Origin: Arthrobacter agilis
GTDB taxonomy: Bacteria; Actinomycetota; Actinomycetes; Actinomycetales; Micrococcaceae
Direction of reading: 5' to 3'
Length of the DNA stretch: 64,000 bases
NCBI RefSeq assembly: GCF_002157505.1
Contig: NZ_NFSC01000029.1
Location: 372,001 to 436,000, forward strand
Position numbers and translations under genes: made by a program. Shown here piece by piece: positions 35,658 to 45,435 of this stretch; positions within the stretch are counted from its first letter, which is position 1, and every line of letters begins with the position of its first letter. The notes beneath the pieces were generated by a model that did no database searches, was not told the DNA's origin, and saw only the letters and a list, made by a program, of their open reading frames with translations.

Positions 35658-38084
35658 CTAGGCTTTCCGGCCCAACGCGACGGTGGATCCGGACGCTGCT
35701 CCGGACGGCGGTGCACCGCCGGAGGCGGATCCCGTTCCAGGTGTCGGCTCGGCTCCGGTAGCCGCGCCGGCGGCCTGCTTCAGGATGAGTGAGAGGACTG
35801 CGACGGCACCGCCCTTGCTGAGCGGGTTGTTGCGGTTGCCGCACTTCGGAGACTGGACGCAGGAGGGGCAGCCGGACTCGCACTCGCAGGCTTCGATCGC
35901 GTCGCGGGTGGCGGACAGCCAGGTCCGTGCCGCCTCGAAACCACGCTCGGCGAAGCCTGCACCCCCAGGGTGGCCGTCGTACACGAAGATGGTCGGCAGC
36001 CCCGTGTCGGCGTGCAGGGCGGTCGACACCCCGCCGATGTCCCACCGATCACTCGACGCCACCAGGGGCAGCAGCCCGATCGCGGCATGTTCCGCCGCAT
36101 GGAGTGCTCCGGGAAGCTCCTCCGCGAGGATGCCTTCCGCCTCGAGGAGTTCCGGGCTGATCTCGAACCACACGCTCTTGGTGAAGAGGTCCCGTGCCCC
36201 GAGCTCGAGCGGTTCCTCACCCAGGATCTCGTTGGAGGAGAAAGCTTTGCGCTGGAAGGACACCACCTGGGTGGTGACCTTCACGTCACCGAAGTTGGCG
36301 AGGACACCACCCCACAGCCGGCTGACGTCGCGCCCGATCACCTCGATCTGCGTGACGTCCCGCGCCTGCGTGTAGTAGTCGGGATGGGCGCGGGAGACAA
36401 CGGCGCAGTGGTCCTGCTCGTTGAGTTCCTGTACGACGTAGGTGCGCCCCTGATGGACGTACACCGCGCCCGGATGTGCCTGGTAGTGGCTCTGGGGTGA
36501 GTCCATCGTCCCGAGCAGCGCCCCGGAATCCGCCTCCACGATATTGATCGGTCCGCCCCCGTCAGCGCGCAGGTTGACCATCGCGGCGGCGCTCTGCGGG
36601 TGCGTCCAGAACCATCCCGCGGGACGGCGCCGAAGGAAGCCCTGGTCGCACAGGGTCCCGAGCAGATCCTCCGAGGTGGCACCGAACAGGCCGAGGTCCC
36701 CGTCGGTGAGGGGCAGTTCTGCCGCGGCGGCGCACAGGTGCGGACCGAGGACGTAGGGATTGGAGGGATCGAACACGGTCGCCTCGACGGCGAGGTCGAA
36801 GACCGCCTCGGGATGGTGCACCAGGTAGGTGTCCAGCGGATCATCGCTGGCGACGAAAGCCGCGATGGCGTCCTGCCCTGACCGCCCGGCGCGGCCGATC
36901 TGCTGCATGAGGGATGCTCTCGTCCCGGGCCAGCCGGCCACCAGGACGGCGTCGAGACCGGAGATGTCGATGCCGAGTTCCAGCGCCGACGTGCTGGCGA
37001 CACCCAGCAGTTCCCCGCTCCGCAGCGCAGCTTCGAGCGCCCGGCGTTCCTCGGGCAGGTATCCGGACCGGTAGGCCGCAATGCGATGCGGGAGGCTAGG
37101 ATGCACATCCTCGAGCATCCTCCGGGAGGTCTGAGCGATGCTCTCGGCGCCCCGCCTCGACTTGATGAACGCGATGGTCCTCACCCGGGAGGACACGAGG
37201 TTGGCGAGCAGGTCGGACGTCTCGGCAATGACCGTCCGCCGGGTGGGAGCGCCGTTCTCGCCCTTCATGCCCGTGAGCTGGGGCTCCCAGAACGCGACCG
37301 TCGTCGAGCCGTGCGGCGAGCTGTCTTCGGCGACGGCGGACACCGGTGCGCCGATCAGCCGTCCGAAGGATGCGGCGGGTTCGGCAGACGTGGCCGAAGC
37401 GCCGATGAACACGGGATTGGCGCCGTAGCTCGCGCAGATCCGCCGCAACCGTCGGAGGAGGTTCGCGACGTGGGAACCGAACACTCCCCGGTAGCTGTGC
37501 GCTTCGTCGATGATCACGTACTTGAGGCGGCGGAAGAAGCGGGCCCACCAGGTGTGGTTGGGCAGGATGCCGTAGTGCAGCATGTCCGGGTTCGCGAGGA
37601 CCAGGTTGGCATGGTCGCGGATCCAGCGGCGCGCACCCGACTCCGTGTCGCCGTCGTACGTCTCGGCCCTGACCGTGGGCAGTTTCAGTGCGTTGATGGC
37701 GGACAGCTGGTCCGCGGCCAGGGCCTTCGTGGGCGCGAGGTACAGGGCCACGGACCCGTTCGGTGCGAGGGTCGCGCGATTCAGGAGTTCGCTGCGATGG
37801 ATCTCGTCGAGGACCGGAAGCTGGTAGCAGAGGGACTTCCCCGAGGCGGTGCCCGTCGCGATGATGGTGTGCGTTCCGTCGTGGGCGGACGTGGCACCTT
37901 CCACCTGGTGCCGCCACGGTTCGACCACTCCCCGGGTCCCGAACGCCTCGACGACGTCCTGGTGCGCCCACTCGGGCCAGGGCGCGTGCTCGGCCTCCCG
38001 GGCCGGGATCTCGCGGACGTGCAGCAGCTGCTCAGGGTCCGGTCCACCTCCGAGCAGCGGGATCAGGGAGTTCTGCGCAGCCAC
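35658..38084 (-). CDS. DEAD/DEAH-box helicase with DUF1998 C-terminus (MrfA/YprA-like)
   Basis: An 808-residue superfamily 2 helicase. Motif I is GTASGKSLCYQLP (about 78), motif II IIDEAHSYRG (about 190), motif III GASATSAEP, and motif VI QQIGRAGRSGQ (about 395). The C-terminal DUF1998 region carries four cysteines in CECESGCPSC and PKCGN (about 745-765), the zinc site of MrfA. MrfA-type enzymes repair mitomycin C adducts together with MrfB; no MrfB-like gene is seen nearby. GTG 38084 was chosen because GACAAT ends six bases upstream; a GTG at 38114 would add ten residues. The homologue Rv3649 also sits next to the mycobacterial tad locus. Confidence 0.92.
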   Translation of the reverse strand: MAAQNSLIPLLGGGPDPEQLLHVREIPAREAEHAPWPEWAHQDVVEAFGTRGVVEPWRHQVEGATSAHDGTHTIIATGTASGKSLCYQLPVLDEIHRSELLNRATLAPNGSVALYLAPTKALAADQLSAINALKLPTVRAETYDGDTESGARRWIRDHANLVLANPDMLHYGILPNHTWWARFFRRLKYVIIDEAHSYRGVFGSHVANLLRRLRRICASYGANPVFIGASATSAEPAASFGRLIGAPVSAVAEDSSPHGSTTVAFWEPQLTGMKGENGAPTRRTVIAETSDLLANLVSSRVRTIAFIKSRRGAESIAQTSRRMLEDVHPSLPHRIAAYRSGYLPEERRALEAALRSGELLGVASTSALELGIDISGLDAVLVAGWPGTRASLMQQIGRAGRSGQDAIAAFVASDDPLDTYLVHHPEAVFDLAVEATVFDPSNPYVLGPHLCAAAAELPLTDGDLGLFGATSEDLLGTLCDQGFLRRRPAGWFWTHPQSAAAMVNLRADGGGPINIVEADSGALLGTMDSPQSHYQAHPGAVYVHQGRTYVVQELNEQDHCAVVSRAHPDYYTQARDVTQIEVIGRDVSRLWGGVLANFGDVKVTTQVVSFQRKAFSSNEILGEEPLELGARDLFTKSVWFEISPELLEAEGILAEELPGALHAAEHAAIGLLPLVASSDRWDIGGVSTALHADTGLPTIFVYDGHPGGAGFAERGFEAARTWLSATRDAIEACECESGCPSCVQSPKCGNRNNPLSKGGAVAVLSLILKQAAGAATGAEPTPGTGSASGGAPPSGAASGSTVALGRKA

Positions 38085-38090
38085 GCCGCA

Positions 38091-38096
38091 ATTGTC
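38091..38096 (-). promoter_or_regulatory. -10 hexamer of a leaderless promoter (helicase gene)
   Basis: GACAAT on the minus strand ends six bases before GTG 38084, and no ribosome site is present. Confidence 0.5.
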
Positions 38097-38132
38097 CCAT
38101 CGGGAATCCCGCACGCACGGCGCAAACGGCCC

Positions 38133-38783
38133 TTATCCTCTGATAACGAACACGTCGGCGAGATGCTGCCAGCCGAGGAATGCGTAGAGGGCCCGGCCGT
38201 CCGCCGAGGCCATGAGCAGGCCGGTGGTGATGTCGTCCTCCAGCACCCCGGCGGTCAGGGTGCGCATGACGTAGCTGCCCAGCCCCCGCCGCCGGTAGCC
38301 CTCCTCCGTGACGATGCGATCGTAGACCGCGTAGTCGCCCACGACGGACACCGATCCCCGGGCCGCGAGCTCTCCGCCGACATGGACCGTCACGCTGCGG
38401 CAGGCACCCTCGCTGGAGCGCTGGAGGGTGTAGTCGTCGCCGGGCACCCGCGGGTCCTCGACGTCCTGGCCCCGCATGTCGACGCTCATCAGGGACTGCT
38501 GGCGGTCCGTCACGTGCATGCGCAGCGGTTGGGCCGCATCGATGAGCTCCTGCATACGGTTGGTGACGACCGTCAGCACCCGTCCGGGGTCCTGCCGGGT
38601 CTCGGACGCCAGCTCGAGGAACCGTTCGGTGGTGGGTTCGAAGAGGAAGTGCTCCGTCTGGTTCTGCTGGTCCGTCAGGAGGACGGAGGTGCTGCGCCCG
38701 TCCCTGTGCGGTTCGTATCCCCGGCACGCGGACCATCCGTCGATCCAGGTCTGGAGGAGCTCGTCGTCTGCATGTGCGCCCAT
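38133..38783 (-). CDS. GNAT-family N-acetyltransferase
   Basis: A 216-residue protein. The C-terminal half is a GNAT fold: AAR...GSVSVVGDYAVYDRI (beta strand) leads to the acetyl-CoA loop EEGYRRRGLGSYVM (about 168-181), and FLGWQHLADVFVIRG closes the domain. The N-terminal half (WIDGWSACRGYEPHR and a helical region) is specific to an actinobacterial group and its role is unknown. ATG 38783 was chosen because TATGGT ends seven bases before it; ATG 38795 (four residues longer) has neither ribosome site nor a -10 at the right distance. It is divergent from trhO. The substrate is unknown. Confidence 0.82.
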   Translation of the reverse strand: MGAHADDELLQTWIDGWSACRGYEPHRDGRSTSVLLTDQQNQTEHFLFEPTTERFLELASETRQDPGRVLTVVTNRMQELIDAAQPLRMHVTDRQQSLMSVDMRGQDVEDPRVPGDDYTLQRSSEGACRSVTVHVGGELAARGSVSVVGDYAVYDRIVTEEGYRRRGLGSYVMRTLTAGVLEDDITTGLLMASADGRALYAFLGWQHLADVFVIRG

Positions 38784-38790
38784 GTGCTGA

Positions 38791-38796
38791 ACCATA
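38791..38796 (-). promoter_or_regulatory. -10 hexamer for the GNAT gene
   Basis: TATGGT on the minus strand ends seven bases before ATG 38783, implying a leaderless transcript. Confidence 0.5.
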
Positions 38797-38857
38797 GTTC
38801 CCAGGGGAGTGCGAATCACAGGGACGGCAGCGGAGGCGGCCGTTTGAACCCGCAAAG

Positions 38858-38863
38858 TAGGCT
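38858..38863 (+). promoter_or_regulatory. -10 hexamer for trhO
   Basis: TAGGCT ends seven bases before GTG 38871, so the trhO mRNA is probably leaderless. Confidence 0.55.
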
Positions 38864-38870
38864 TTAAGTC

Positions 38871-39797
38871 GTGTCGATGAACCGTATTGCCCTTTATTAC
38901 GCCTTCTCACCCTTGCCGGATCCTGAAGCAATCCGCCTGTGGCAGCGCGCACTCTGCGAGAAGTGGGGACTGCGCGGGAGGATCCTCATCTCCAAGGACG
39001 GCATCAACGGAACGGTCGGAGGCGAGATCTCGGCCGTGAAGCAGTACGTCAAGACCACGCGGGAGTACCCGGCCTTTCGTGGCATGGAGATCAAGTGGTC
39101 CGACGGCGGCGCGGCCGACTTCCCGAGGCTGAGCGTCAAGGTGCGGGACGAGATCGTCTCCTTCGGTGCTCCGGGTGAACTGAAGGTCGACGAGAACGGG
39201 GTCGTGGGCGGCGGCACGCACCTTGCGCCGGAAGAGTTGCATGCGCTGGTCGACGCCAAGCGTGCAGCGGGGGAGGAGGTCGTCTTCTTCGACGGCCGGA
39301 ACGCGCTCGAGGCGCAGATCGGCCGCTTCAAGGGTGCTGTGGTCCCCGACGTGCGCACCACGCACGACTTCGTCCGCGAACTGGACTCCGGCAAGTACGA
39401 CGGCCTCAAGGACAAGCCTGTCGTGACCTACTGCACGGGTGGTATCCGCTGCGAGGTGCTCTCCAGCCTCATGGTCAACCGGGGCTTCCAGGAGGTCTAT
39501 CAGCTCGACGGCGGCATCGTGCGCTACGGCGAGAAGTACCGCGACGGCGGGCTCTGGGAGGGCTCCCTCTATGTCTTCGACAAGCGCATGCACCTCGAAT
39601 TCAGCGACGACGCCGTGACGATCGGCAAATGCGTGCGCTGCCAGGCGCCCTCTAACAAGTTCGAGAACTGCTCGAACACGTCCTGCCGCAACCTGACCCT
39701 GTACTGCGCCGAGTGCGCGGCGGACCCCGCAACCCTGCGTTGCCCCCAGGGGTGCGAGTCCGACGAGGCCGAGGCAACGGCAGCAGGCGCTGCCTGA
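38871..39797 (+). CDS. trhO: tRNA U34 hydroxylase, rhodanese family (TrhO/YceA)
   Basis: A 308-residue protein of the YceA/TrhO family, which hydroxylates uridine 34 of several tRNAs using oxygen (first step to 5-methoxyuridine or cmo5U). The N-terminal acylphosphatase-like domain has [16 protein letters not shown] (about 36-51). The rhodanese domain holds the active Cys in [10 protein letters not shown] (about 186-195). A C-terminal Cys-rich segment (CVRCQAP, then [15 protein letters not shown] and CPQGCE) is likely a zinc-binding tail. GTG 38871 has a leaderless -10. The methyltransferase gene starts in the overlapping TGATG at its end. Confidence 0.95.
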   Translation: MSMNRIALYYAFSPLPDPEAIRLWQRALCEKWGLRGRILISKDGINGTVGGEISAVKQYVKTTREYPAFRGMEIKWSDGGAADFPRLSVKVRDEIVSFGAPGELKVDENGVVGGGTHLAPEELHALVDAKRAAGEEVVFFDGRNALEAQIGRFKGAVVPDVRTTHDFVRELDSGKYDGLKDKPVVTYCTGGIRCEVLSSLMVNRGFQEVYQLDGGIVRYGEKYRDGGLWEGSLYVFDKRMHLEFSDDAVTIGKCVRCQAPSNKFENCSNTSCRNLTLYCAECAADPATLRCPQGCESDEAEATAAGAA

Positions 39798-41497
39798 TGG
39801 CTGTCACCGAGGGCGCGGGCCGGCAGGAGTTCGACGACGACGTCGCTTCCGCGCCGTCGAGCACGAACCTGCCCGCGCTCGAGGCGCTCGCCGGGGACCT
39901 GGCTGCCCTCGATTACACCGTCGACGGCGTCGAAGCCCTTCTCGGCGCTCCGGCGTACTCCGCCCTCGGCCGGGGGCAGCTGGTTCCGGCGCTCCTGGAA
40001 TGCCGGCGCCTCCTGCACGCAGGCGGGAGCGCGCAGGTCATCCCGGTGCTGCTGTGGCTCCTCGGGGAGACCGTTCCGGAAGAGGGCCTCCAGGCCGCTT
40101 TCCCCGGCATCGGCGTGCCCGGCCTCGAACGGCTGAGGCTCATCGAGAGGGTCCCGGAAGACGTCGCCGCTGAAGGCGCCGCGGAAGCCGCGGCCGGAAG
40201 TGCCGGGGATGACGCCACCGGTCGCGATACGGGAACGGACCCGACGCGCTGGCGCGCCGCCGTCGAGCTGCGACCCTACGGCTCGGACGTCGGAGGCAAC
40301 CTGTGGGTGGCGAGCGACCTCGGGGCGGAACAGCGCCCCGGCCCCCTGCGCCACGACCACGTCCTGGGGATCGGAGGAGCGTCGCTGACCCTTGCCCAGA
40401 CCGTCATGAGGACGCCCGTGGACCGGGCCCTGGACCTCGGAACAGGGTGCGGCATCCAGGTCTTCCACCTCCTGGCGCATGCCCGCCACGTGACCGCGAC
40501 GGACATCTCCGACCGCGCCCTCGCTTTCGCCCGGTTCAACCTCCTGCTCAACGCACCCGCGCTGGACATCGACGCCCAGCGGCTCGGGGACCGGGTCAGT
40601 CTCCGCCTGGGCAGCCTGCTCGCGCCGATCGAGGGGGAGCGGTTCGACCTGGTGGTCTCCAACCCGCCTTTCGTGATCACGCCGCGCACCGGGGAGGAGG
40701 GCTATACCTACCGTGACGGCGGACTGCCCGGGGACGCCATCGTCGAGACCCTGGTCCGGGACCTGCCCGGGATCCTCGCGCCTGGCGGCGCCGCGCAGCT
40801 GCTCGGCAACTGGGAGATCACCGAGGGCACGGCCTGGGACCGCCGCATCCGGAGCTTCGTCCCTCCCGGCGCCGACGCCTGGATCATCCAGCGCGAGCAG
40901 CTGACGCCGGTGCAGTACGCCGAGACGTGGCTGCGTGACGCCGCGGAGAACCGCGACCGCAGCGCCTACCTCGACAGCTTCGCCGCCTACCTGACGGACT
41001 TCGCCTCACGGAACGTCGAGGCGATCGGCTTCGGCTCGGTGTGGCTGCGCAGGCCGGGCACCCCCAGCAACCTCGTCCGGGTGACGCTCGAAGAGATCAC
41101 CCACGATATCGAGCAGCCCGTGGGCCCGCACCTGGCCGCCGCCGTCGGCCGCAGCGACTGGCTGGCGGCCCACACCGAGCACGCCGCCTCGGGCATCGGC
41201 ATCGCCGACGAGTTCCTGCTCGTCGCCGACGACGTCACCGAGGAACGCCACCAGCGGCCCGGGGCCGAGCACCCCGGAGTCATCCTGCTGAGGCAGGGAG
41301 CCGGCCTCCGGCGCACCACGCTCCTGAGCACCGAGCTCGCCGGATTCGTCTCCGCGTGCGACGGTGATCTCACGGCGGGACAGATCGCAGGCGCCCTCGC
41401 CATGCTGCTGGAGAGGCCCGATGCGGCCTTCACCTCGGCACTGCTGGTCGACGTCGAGCAGCTCATCCGGGAGGGCTTCCTGATTCCTGCCCCCTGA
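39797..41497 (+). CDS. Class I SAM-dependent methyltransferase with N-terminal and C-terminal extensions
   Basis: A 566-residue protein. The SAM-binding motif is LDLGTGCGIQVFHLLAHA (about 213-230) and the catalytic motif is VVSNPPFVI (about 287), the (N/D)PPY/F signature of enzymes that methylate amide or base nitrogen, such as PrmC, RsmC and TrmN6. The first 180 residues and the last 200 have no recognised fold; the C-terminal part contains a winged-helix-like stretch (LTAGQIAGALAMLLERPDAA). Proteins of this size and layout are common in actinobacteria and are annotated only as methyltransferases. ATG 39797 overlaps the trhO stop, so the two are coupled, hinting at RNA or ribosome modification. 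Confidence 0.82.
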   Translation: MAVTEGAGRQEFDDDVASAPSSTNLPALEALAGDLAALDYTVDGVEALLGAPAYSALGRGQLVPALLECRRLLHAGGSAQVIPVLLWLLGETVPEEGLQAAFPGIGVPGLERLRLIERVPEDVAAEGAAEAAAGSAGDDATGRDTGTDPTRWRAAVELRPYGSDVGGNLWVASDLGAEQRPGPLRHDHVLGIGGASLTLAQTVMRTPVDRALDLGTGCGIQVFHLLAHARHVTATDISDRALAFARFNLLLNAPALDIDAQRLGDRVSLRLGSLLAPIEGERFDLVVSNPPFVITPRTGEEGYTYRDGGLPGDAIVETLVRDLPGILAPGGAAQLLGNWEITEGTAWDRRIRSFVPPGADAWIIQREQLTPVQYAETWLRDAAENRDRSAYLDSFAAYLTDFASRNVEAIGFGSVWLRRPGTPSNLVRVTLEEITHDIEQPVGPHLAAAVGRSDWLAAHTEHAASGIGIADEFLLVADDVTEERHQRPGAEHPGVILLRQGAGLRRTTLLSTELAGFVSACDGDLTAGQIAGALAMLLERPDAAFTSALLVDVEQLIREGFLIPAP

Positions 41498-41620
41498 AAC
41501 CAGCGGTTACCCTTGTGCAGGTACGCATGACGCATACTGTGAGGTGAGGCCCAGCAGCGGGATCCGGACCGGATATCCGCGTTACTGCTGCGGCATCGCA
41601 CCCGTATATATAGGAGAGAA

Positions 41621-44368
41621 GTGCCGACCAAGGCCACGGACAAGAAGCACGGCAAGAAACTCGTCATCGTTGAGTCCCCCAGCAAGATCAAGAGCATCTC
41701 GGGCTACCTCGGCGAGGGTTTCCAGGTCGCGGCGTCCATGGGGCACATCCGCGACCTGCCGCAGCCCTCCGACCTCCCCGCCGAACTCAAGAAGTCCTCC
41801 GTGGGCAAGTTCGCGGTGGACCTCGACAAGGATTTCGAGCCGTACTACGTCGTGTCCCCCGAGAAGCGGAAGACCGTCGCGGAGCTCAAGGCCGCCCTGA
41901 AGGACGCCGACGAGCTCTACCTCGCAACCGATGCGGACCGCGAGGGCGAGGCCATCGCCTGGCACCTGCTGCAGGTCCTCAAGCCCAAGGTCCCCGTCTA
42001 CCGGCTGACGTTCGGCGAGATCACCAAGGAAGCCGTCACGCGCGCCATGGGTGAACTGCGCGACGTCGACATCCCCATGGTGGACGCCCAGGAGACCCGG
42101 CGCATCCTCGACCGCCTCTACGGCTACGAGATCTCGCCCGTCCTCTGGCGCAAGGTGGCCCGCGGCCTGTCCGCCGGCCGCGTGCAGTCCGTGGCCACCC
42201 GCCTCGTCGTCGAACGCGAACGCGAGCGCATGGCGTTCCGCGCGGCGTCGTACTGGGACCTCACGGGTACCTTCACCCCCGAGGATTCCTCGAAGGGCAG
42301 CACCTTCCCGGCGAAGCTCGTCGCCGTCGACGGCAGCCGCATCGCCTCCGGCAAGGACTTCTCCGACCGCGGGGAGCTGAAGGCGGCCAACGTCGTCCGG
42401 CTCGACGAGAACGCCGCGCGCTCCCTCGCCGTGGGGCTGGAGAGCGCCGCGTTCACAGTGCGGTCCGTGGAGACCAAGCCCTACACGCGCCGTCCCGCAG
42501 CGCCGTTCACGACGTCGACGCTGCAGCAGGAGGCGGCCCGCAAGCTGCGCTTCAGCTCGAAGGTCACCATGCAGGTGGCGCAGCGGCTGTACGAGAACGG
42601 GTACATCACCTACATGCGTACCGATTCGTCGGCGCTGTCGGACCAGGCCATCAATGCCGCCCGCCGCCAGGCGTCGGAGCTGTACGGCCCCGAGTACGTC
42701 CCCGGGTCGCCCCGCGTCTACAAGGGCAAGGCCAAGAACGCGCAGGAGGCGCACGAGGCCATCCGTCCCGCCGGCGACTCCTTCCGCACGCCGGCCCAGG
42801 TTGCCCAGGGCCTGCGCGGCGACGAATTCCGGCTCTACGAGCTGATCTGGAAGCGGACCGTCGCCTCTCAGATGGCGGACGCCAAGGGCTCGACGGCGTC
42901 GCTGCGCCTCGGTGCCAGGAGTGCCGACGGCCGGGAAGCCGAATTCGCCGCGTCCGGTACCGTCATCACCTTCCGTGGCTTCATGGCCGCCTACGAGGAA
43001 GGCCGTGACGCGGACCGCAACGAGGACGGAACCGACGACGACGCGCAGGGCACGCGCCTGCCGAACGTCGTCCAGGGCGATGCCCTCGGCGCGACGGCGA
43101 TCGAGGCTTCCGGCCACGAGACGTCGCCGCCCCCGCGCTACACCGAGGCGTCCCTGGTGAAGGTCCTCGACGAGCGCGGCATCGGCCGCCCGTCGACCTA
43201 CGCCGCGACGATGTCCACCATCATGGACCGCGGCTACGTCCGGACCAGGGGCCAGGCCCTCGTGCCCAGCTGGATCGCGTTCTCCGTGGTGCGCCTGCTC
43301 GAGGAGCACTTCAACGACTACGTCGACTACGACTTCACGGCGGAGCTCGAGGAGGACCTGGACCGCATCTCCCGCGGGGAGACCGGCCGCGTGGAGTGGC
43401 TCAACCACTTCTACTACGGCGACCGCAAGGACACGGGCCTCCACACCATCGTCAGCGAGCTCGGCGAGATCGACGCGCGCCGCATCAACTCGGTGGAGAT
43501 CGCCGACGGCATCACGCTGCGCGTGGGCAAGTTCGGGCCGTACCTCGAGAAGCCCCTGCCCCCGGACGCCCCGGAGGGCACCGAGCCGCAGCGCGCCAAC
43601 GTGCCCGAGGACCTCGCGCCGGACGAGCTGACCGCCGAGAAGGCGATCGAGCTGATGGAAGCCCCGACGTCGGAGGAGCGTGTCCTCGGGACCGACCCGG
43701 AGACCGGGCGGACCATCGTGGCACGCGACGGCCGCTACGGACCGTACGTGATCGAGTTGATCCCCGAGCAGACGGCCGAGGAACTGGCCAGCCAGCCGGT
43801 CGAGTACTACAAGAACGGCAAGCCCAAGCCCCCGAAGAAGCCCGCGAAGGTCAAGCCGCGCACCGGCTCGCTCTTCAAGTCCATGACGGTGGACACGGTC
43901 ACGCTCGAGGACGCCCTCAAGCTGATGAACCTGCCGCGCGTCCTCGGGACGGACGAGGACGGCAAGGAGATCACGGTGCAGAACGGCCGGTTCGGCCCGT
44001 ACCTGAAGAAGGGCAGCGACTCCCGTTCCATCGGCTCCGAGGAGGAGATCTTCACGATCACCTTCGAGCAGGCGCAGGAGATCTACAAGCAGCCCAAGCA
44101 GCGTGCCGGCAGGACGGTCACCCCACCGCTGGCCGAGTTCGGGGACGATCCCGTGAGCGAGAAGCCCATCGTGGTGAAGGACGGCCGCTTCGGCCCCTAC
44201 ATCACCGACGGCGTCACCAACATCACGGTGCCCAGCTCCATGGCGATCGAGGAACTGACACGCGAACAGGCGATCGACATGCTCGCCGAGAAACGCGCCA
44301 AGGGCCCGGCCCCGAAGAAGACCACCCGGCGGGCGCCCGCGAAGCGCAAGGTCGCTGCGGGCAAGTAA
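41621..44368 (+). CDS. topA: DNA topoisomerase I
   Basis: A 915-residue type IA topoisomerase that relaxes negative supercoils. The TOPRIM domain has LVIVESPSK (about 11-19) and ATDADREGEAIAWH (about 102-115); the active-site Tyr is in YITYMRTDSSAL (about 330). The C-terminal third has four repeats of the GR(F/Y)GPY type (about 628, 706, 788 and 856) and a Lys/Arg tail, and no zinc fingers, as is usual in actinobacteria. GTG 41621 follows TAGGAGAGAA. The 123 bases upstream contain an AT-rich TATATATAGG run next to the ribosome site. It lies downstream of the helicase at a position comparable to Rv3646c. Confidence 0.97.
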   Translation: MPTKATDKKHGKKLVIVESPSKIKSISGYLGEGFQVAASMGHIRDLPQPSDLPAELKKSSVGKFAVDLDKDFEPYYVVSPEKRKTVAELKAALKDADELYLATDADREGEAIAWHLLQVLKPKVPVYRLTFGEITKEAVTRAMGELRDVDIPMVDAQETRRILDRLYGYEISPVLWRKVARGLSAGRVQSVATRLVVERERERMAFRAASYWDLTGTFTPEDSSKGSTFPAKLVAVDGSRIASGKDFSDRGELKAANVVRLDENAARSLAVGLESAAFTVRSVETKPYTRRPAAPFTTSTLQQEAARKLRFSSKVTMQVAQRLYENGYITYMRTDSSALSDQAINAARRQASELYGPEYVPGSPRVYKGKAKNAQEAHEAIRPAGDSFRTPAQVAQGLRGDEFRLYELIWKRTVASQMADAKGSTASLRLGARSADGREAEFAASGTVITFRGFMAAYEEGRDADRNEDGTDDDAQGTRLPNVVQGDALGATAIEASGHETSPPPRYTEASLVKVLDERGIGRPSTYAATMSTIMDRGYVRTRGQALVPSWIAFSVVRLLEEHFNDYVDYDFTAELEEDLDRISRGETGRVEWLNHFYYGDRKDTGLHTIVSELGEIDARRINSVEIADGITLRVGKFGPYLEKPLPPDAPEGTEPQRANVPEDLAPDELTAEKAIELMEAPTSEERVLGTDPETGRTIVARDGRYGPYVIELIPEQTAEELASQPVEYYKNGKPKPPKKPAKVKPRTGSLFKSMTVDTVTLEDALKLMNLPRVLGTDEDGKEITVQNGRFGPYLKKGSDSRSIGSEEEIFTITFEQAQEIYKQPKQRAGRTVTPPLAEFGDDPVSEKPIVVKDGRFGPYITDGVTNITVPSSMAIEELTREQAIDMLAEKRAKGPAPKKTTRRAPAKRKVAAGK

Positions 44369-44420
44369 CGCAGTACGGGAGACAGACGATAACGGGGGAT
44401 GAGCGGGAAGCGCGGGAACA

Positions 44421-45434
44421 ATGCGGCTAGGTGTGCTGGACATAGGGTCGAACACGGTCCATTTGCTGCTCGTGGACGCCCACCCGGGTGGGCGTCCCGT
44501 GCCGTTCGCCTCCCACAAGAAGCCCCTTCAGCTCGTGGCCTATCTCGACGAGGACGGCAGCATCTCGCGGGAGGGCCAGGACGAGCTCGTGGGTTTCGTC
44601 AGTGAGGCGCGCGAATTCGCGGCCGGGCACGACGCCGAGGACTTCCTGGCGTTCTGCACCTCGGCCATCCGCGAGGCCGGCAACGGCAGCGAGGTCCTCG
44701 CGCGCGTGCGCGAGGAGACCGGCGTCGACCTCCAGGAACTGTCCGGGGACCAGGAAGCCGCGGTGACCTTCCAGGCCGTCCGCCGCTGGTACGGCTGGGG
44801 CGCAAAATCCATCCTCAACCTCGACATCGGCGGTGGGTCCTTCGAGATGGCGATGGGCACGGACGAGCTCCCCGAGGTGGCGCTGTCCGTTCCGCTCGGC
44901 GCGGGCCGGCTCACCCGCGACTGGCTCCGCGGGGATCCGCCATCGGCGAAGAGCGTGAAGGAACTGCGCCGCTACATCCGGGCGACCCTCCGGGAAGCGG
45001 TGCCGCAGTTCGCCCACCTCGGCAGTCCCCACCTCGTGGCCGGCACCTCGAAGACCTTCCGCTCGCTCGCGCGCATAGCAGGGGCGGCCCCGTCGGCCGC
45101 CGGGCCCTTCGTGCGCCGGGAGCTGCGCCTCGAGGACCTCAAGCTGTGGACCAAGCGCCTGGCCGCGATGAGCGTCAAGGACCGCATCAACCTCGACGGC
45201 GTCTCCGAACTCCGTGCGCCGCAGGTCCTGGCGGGTGCGCTCGTCGCCGAGTGCGCCCTCGAACTGTTCGACGTCCCGTCCATGGACATCTGCCCCTGGG
45301 CCCTGCGGGAGGGCCTGCTGCTGAGGCGGTTCGACGCCAAGATGTTCGAGGCCGACGAGCCGCTGCCCGGAGTCGGGGTGGGCCACGTCCAGCTCGATTC
45401 GGCACGACGCGTGTCCCTGCCCGGGGGAGCCTGA
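44421..45434 (+). CDS. ppx: Exopolyphosphatase / pppGpp phosphatase (Ppx/GppA)
   Basis: A 337-residue member of the Ppx/GppA family in the sugar-kinase/actin fold. LGVLDIGSNTVHLLLVDAH (about 3-21) is the phosphate-1 motif and LNLDIGGGSFEMAMG (about 133-147) the phosphate-2 motif; the catalytic Glu lies in CTSAIREAGNG (about 82). The short form without the C-terminal HD domain is like mycobacterial Ppx1 (Rv0496). It hydrolyses polyphosphate or guanosine pentaphosphate. ATG 44421 lies 52 bases after topA; the best upstream purine stretch is GCGGGAACA. The TIM-barrel gene begins one base after its stop. Confidence 0.93.
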   Translation: MRLGVLDIGSNTVHLLLVDAHPGGRPVPFASHKKPLQLVAYLDEDGSISREGQDELVGFVSEAREFAAGHDAEDFLAFCTSAIREAGNGSEVLARVREETGVDLQELSGDQEAAVTFQAVRRWYGWGAKSILNLDIGGGSFEMAMGTDELPEVALSVPLGAGRLTRDWLRGDPPSAKSVKELRRYIRATLREAVPQFAHLGSPHLVAGTSKTFRSLARIAGAAPSAAGPFVRRELRLEDLKLWTKRLAAMSVKDRINLDGVSELRAPQVLAGALVAECALELFDVPSMDICPWALREGLLLRRFDAKMFEADEPLPGVGVGHVQLDSARRVSLPGGA

Positions 45435-45435
45435 C

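Noticed and set aside
41582-44518. A 978-codon open frame on the minus strand opposite topA
   Set aside because: It mirrors the GC-rich third positions of topA, has an Arg/Val/Leu/Gly composition without motifs, and topA on the other strand is certain.
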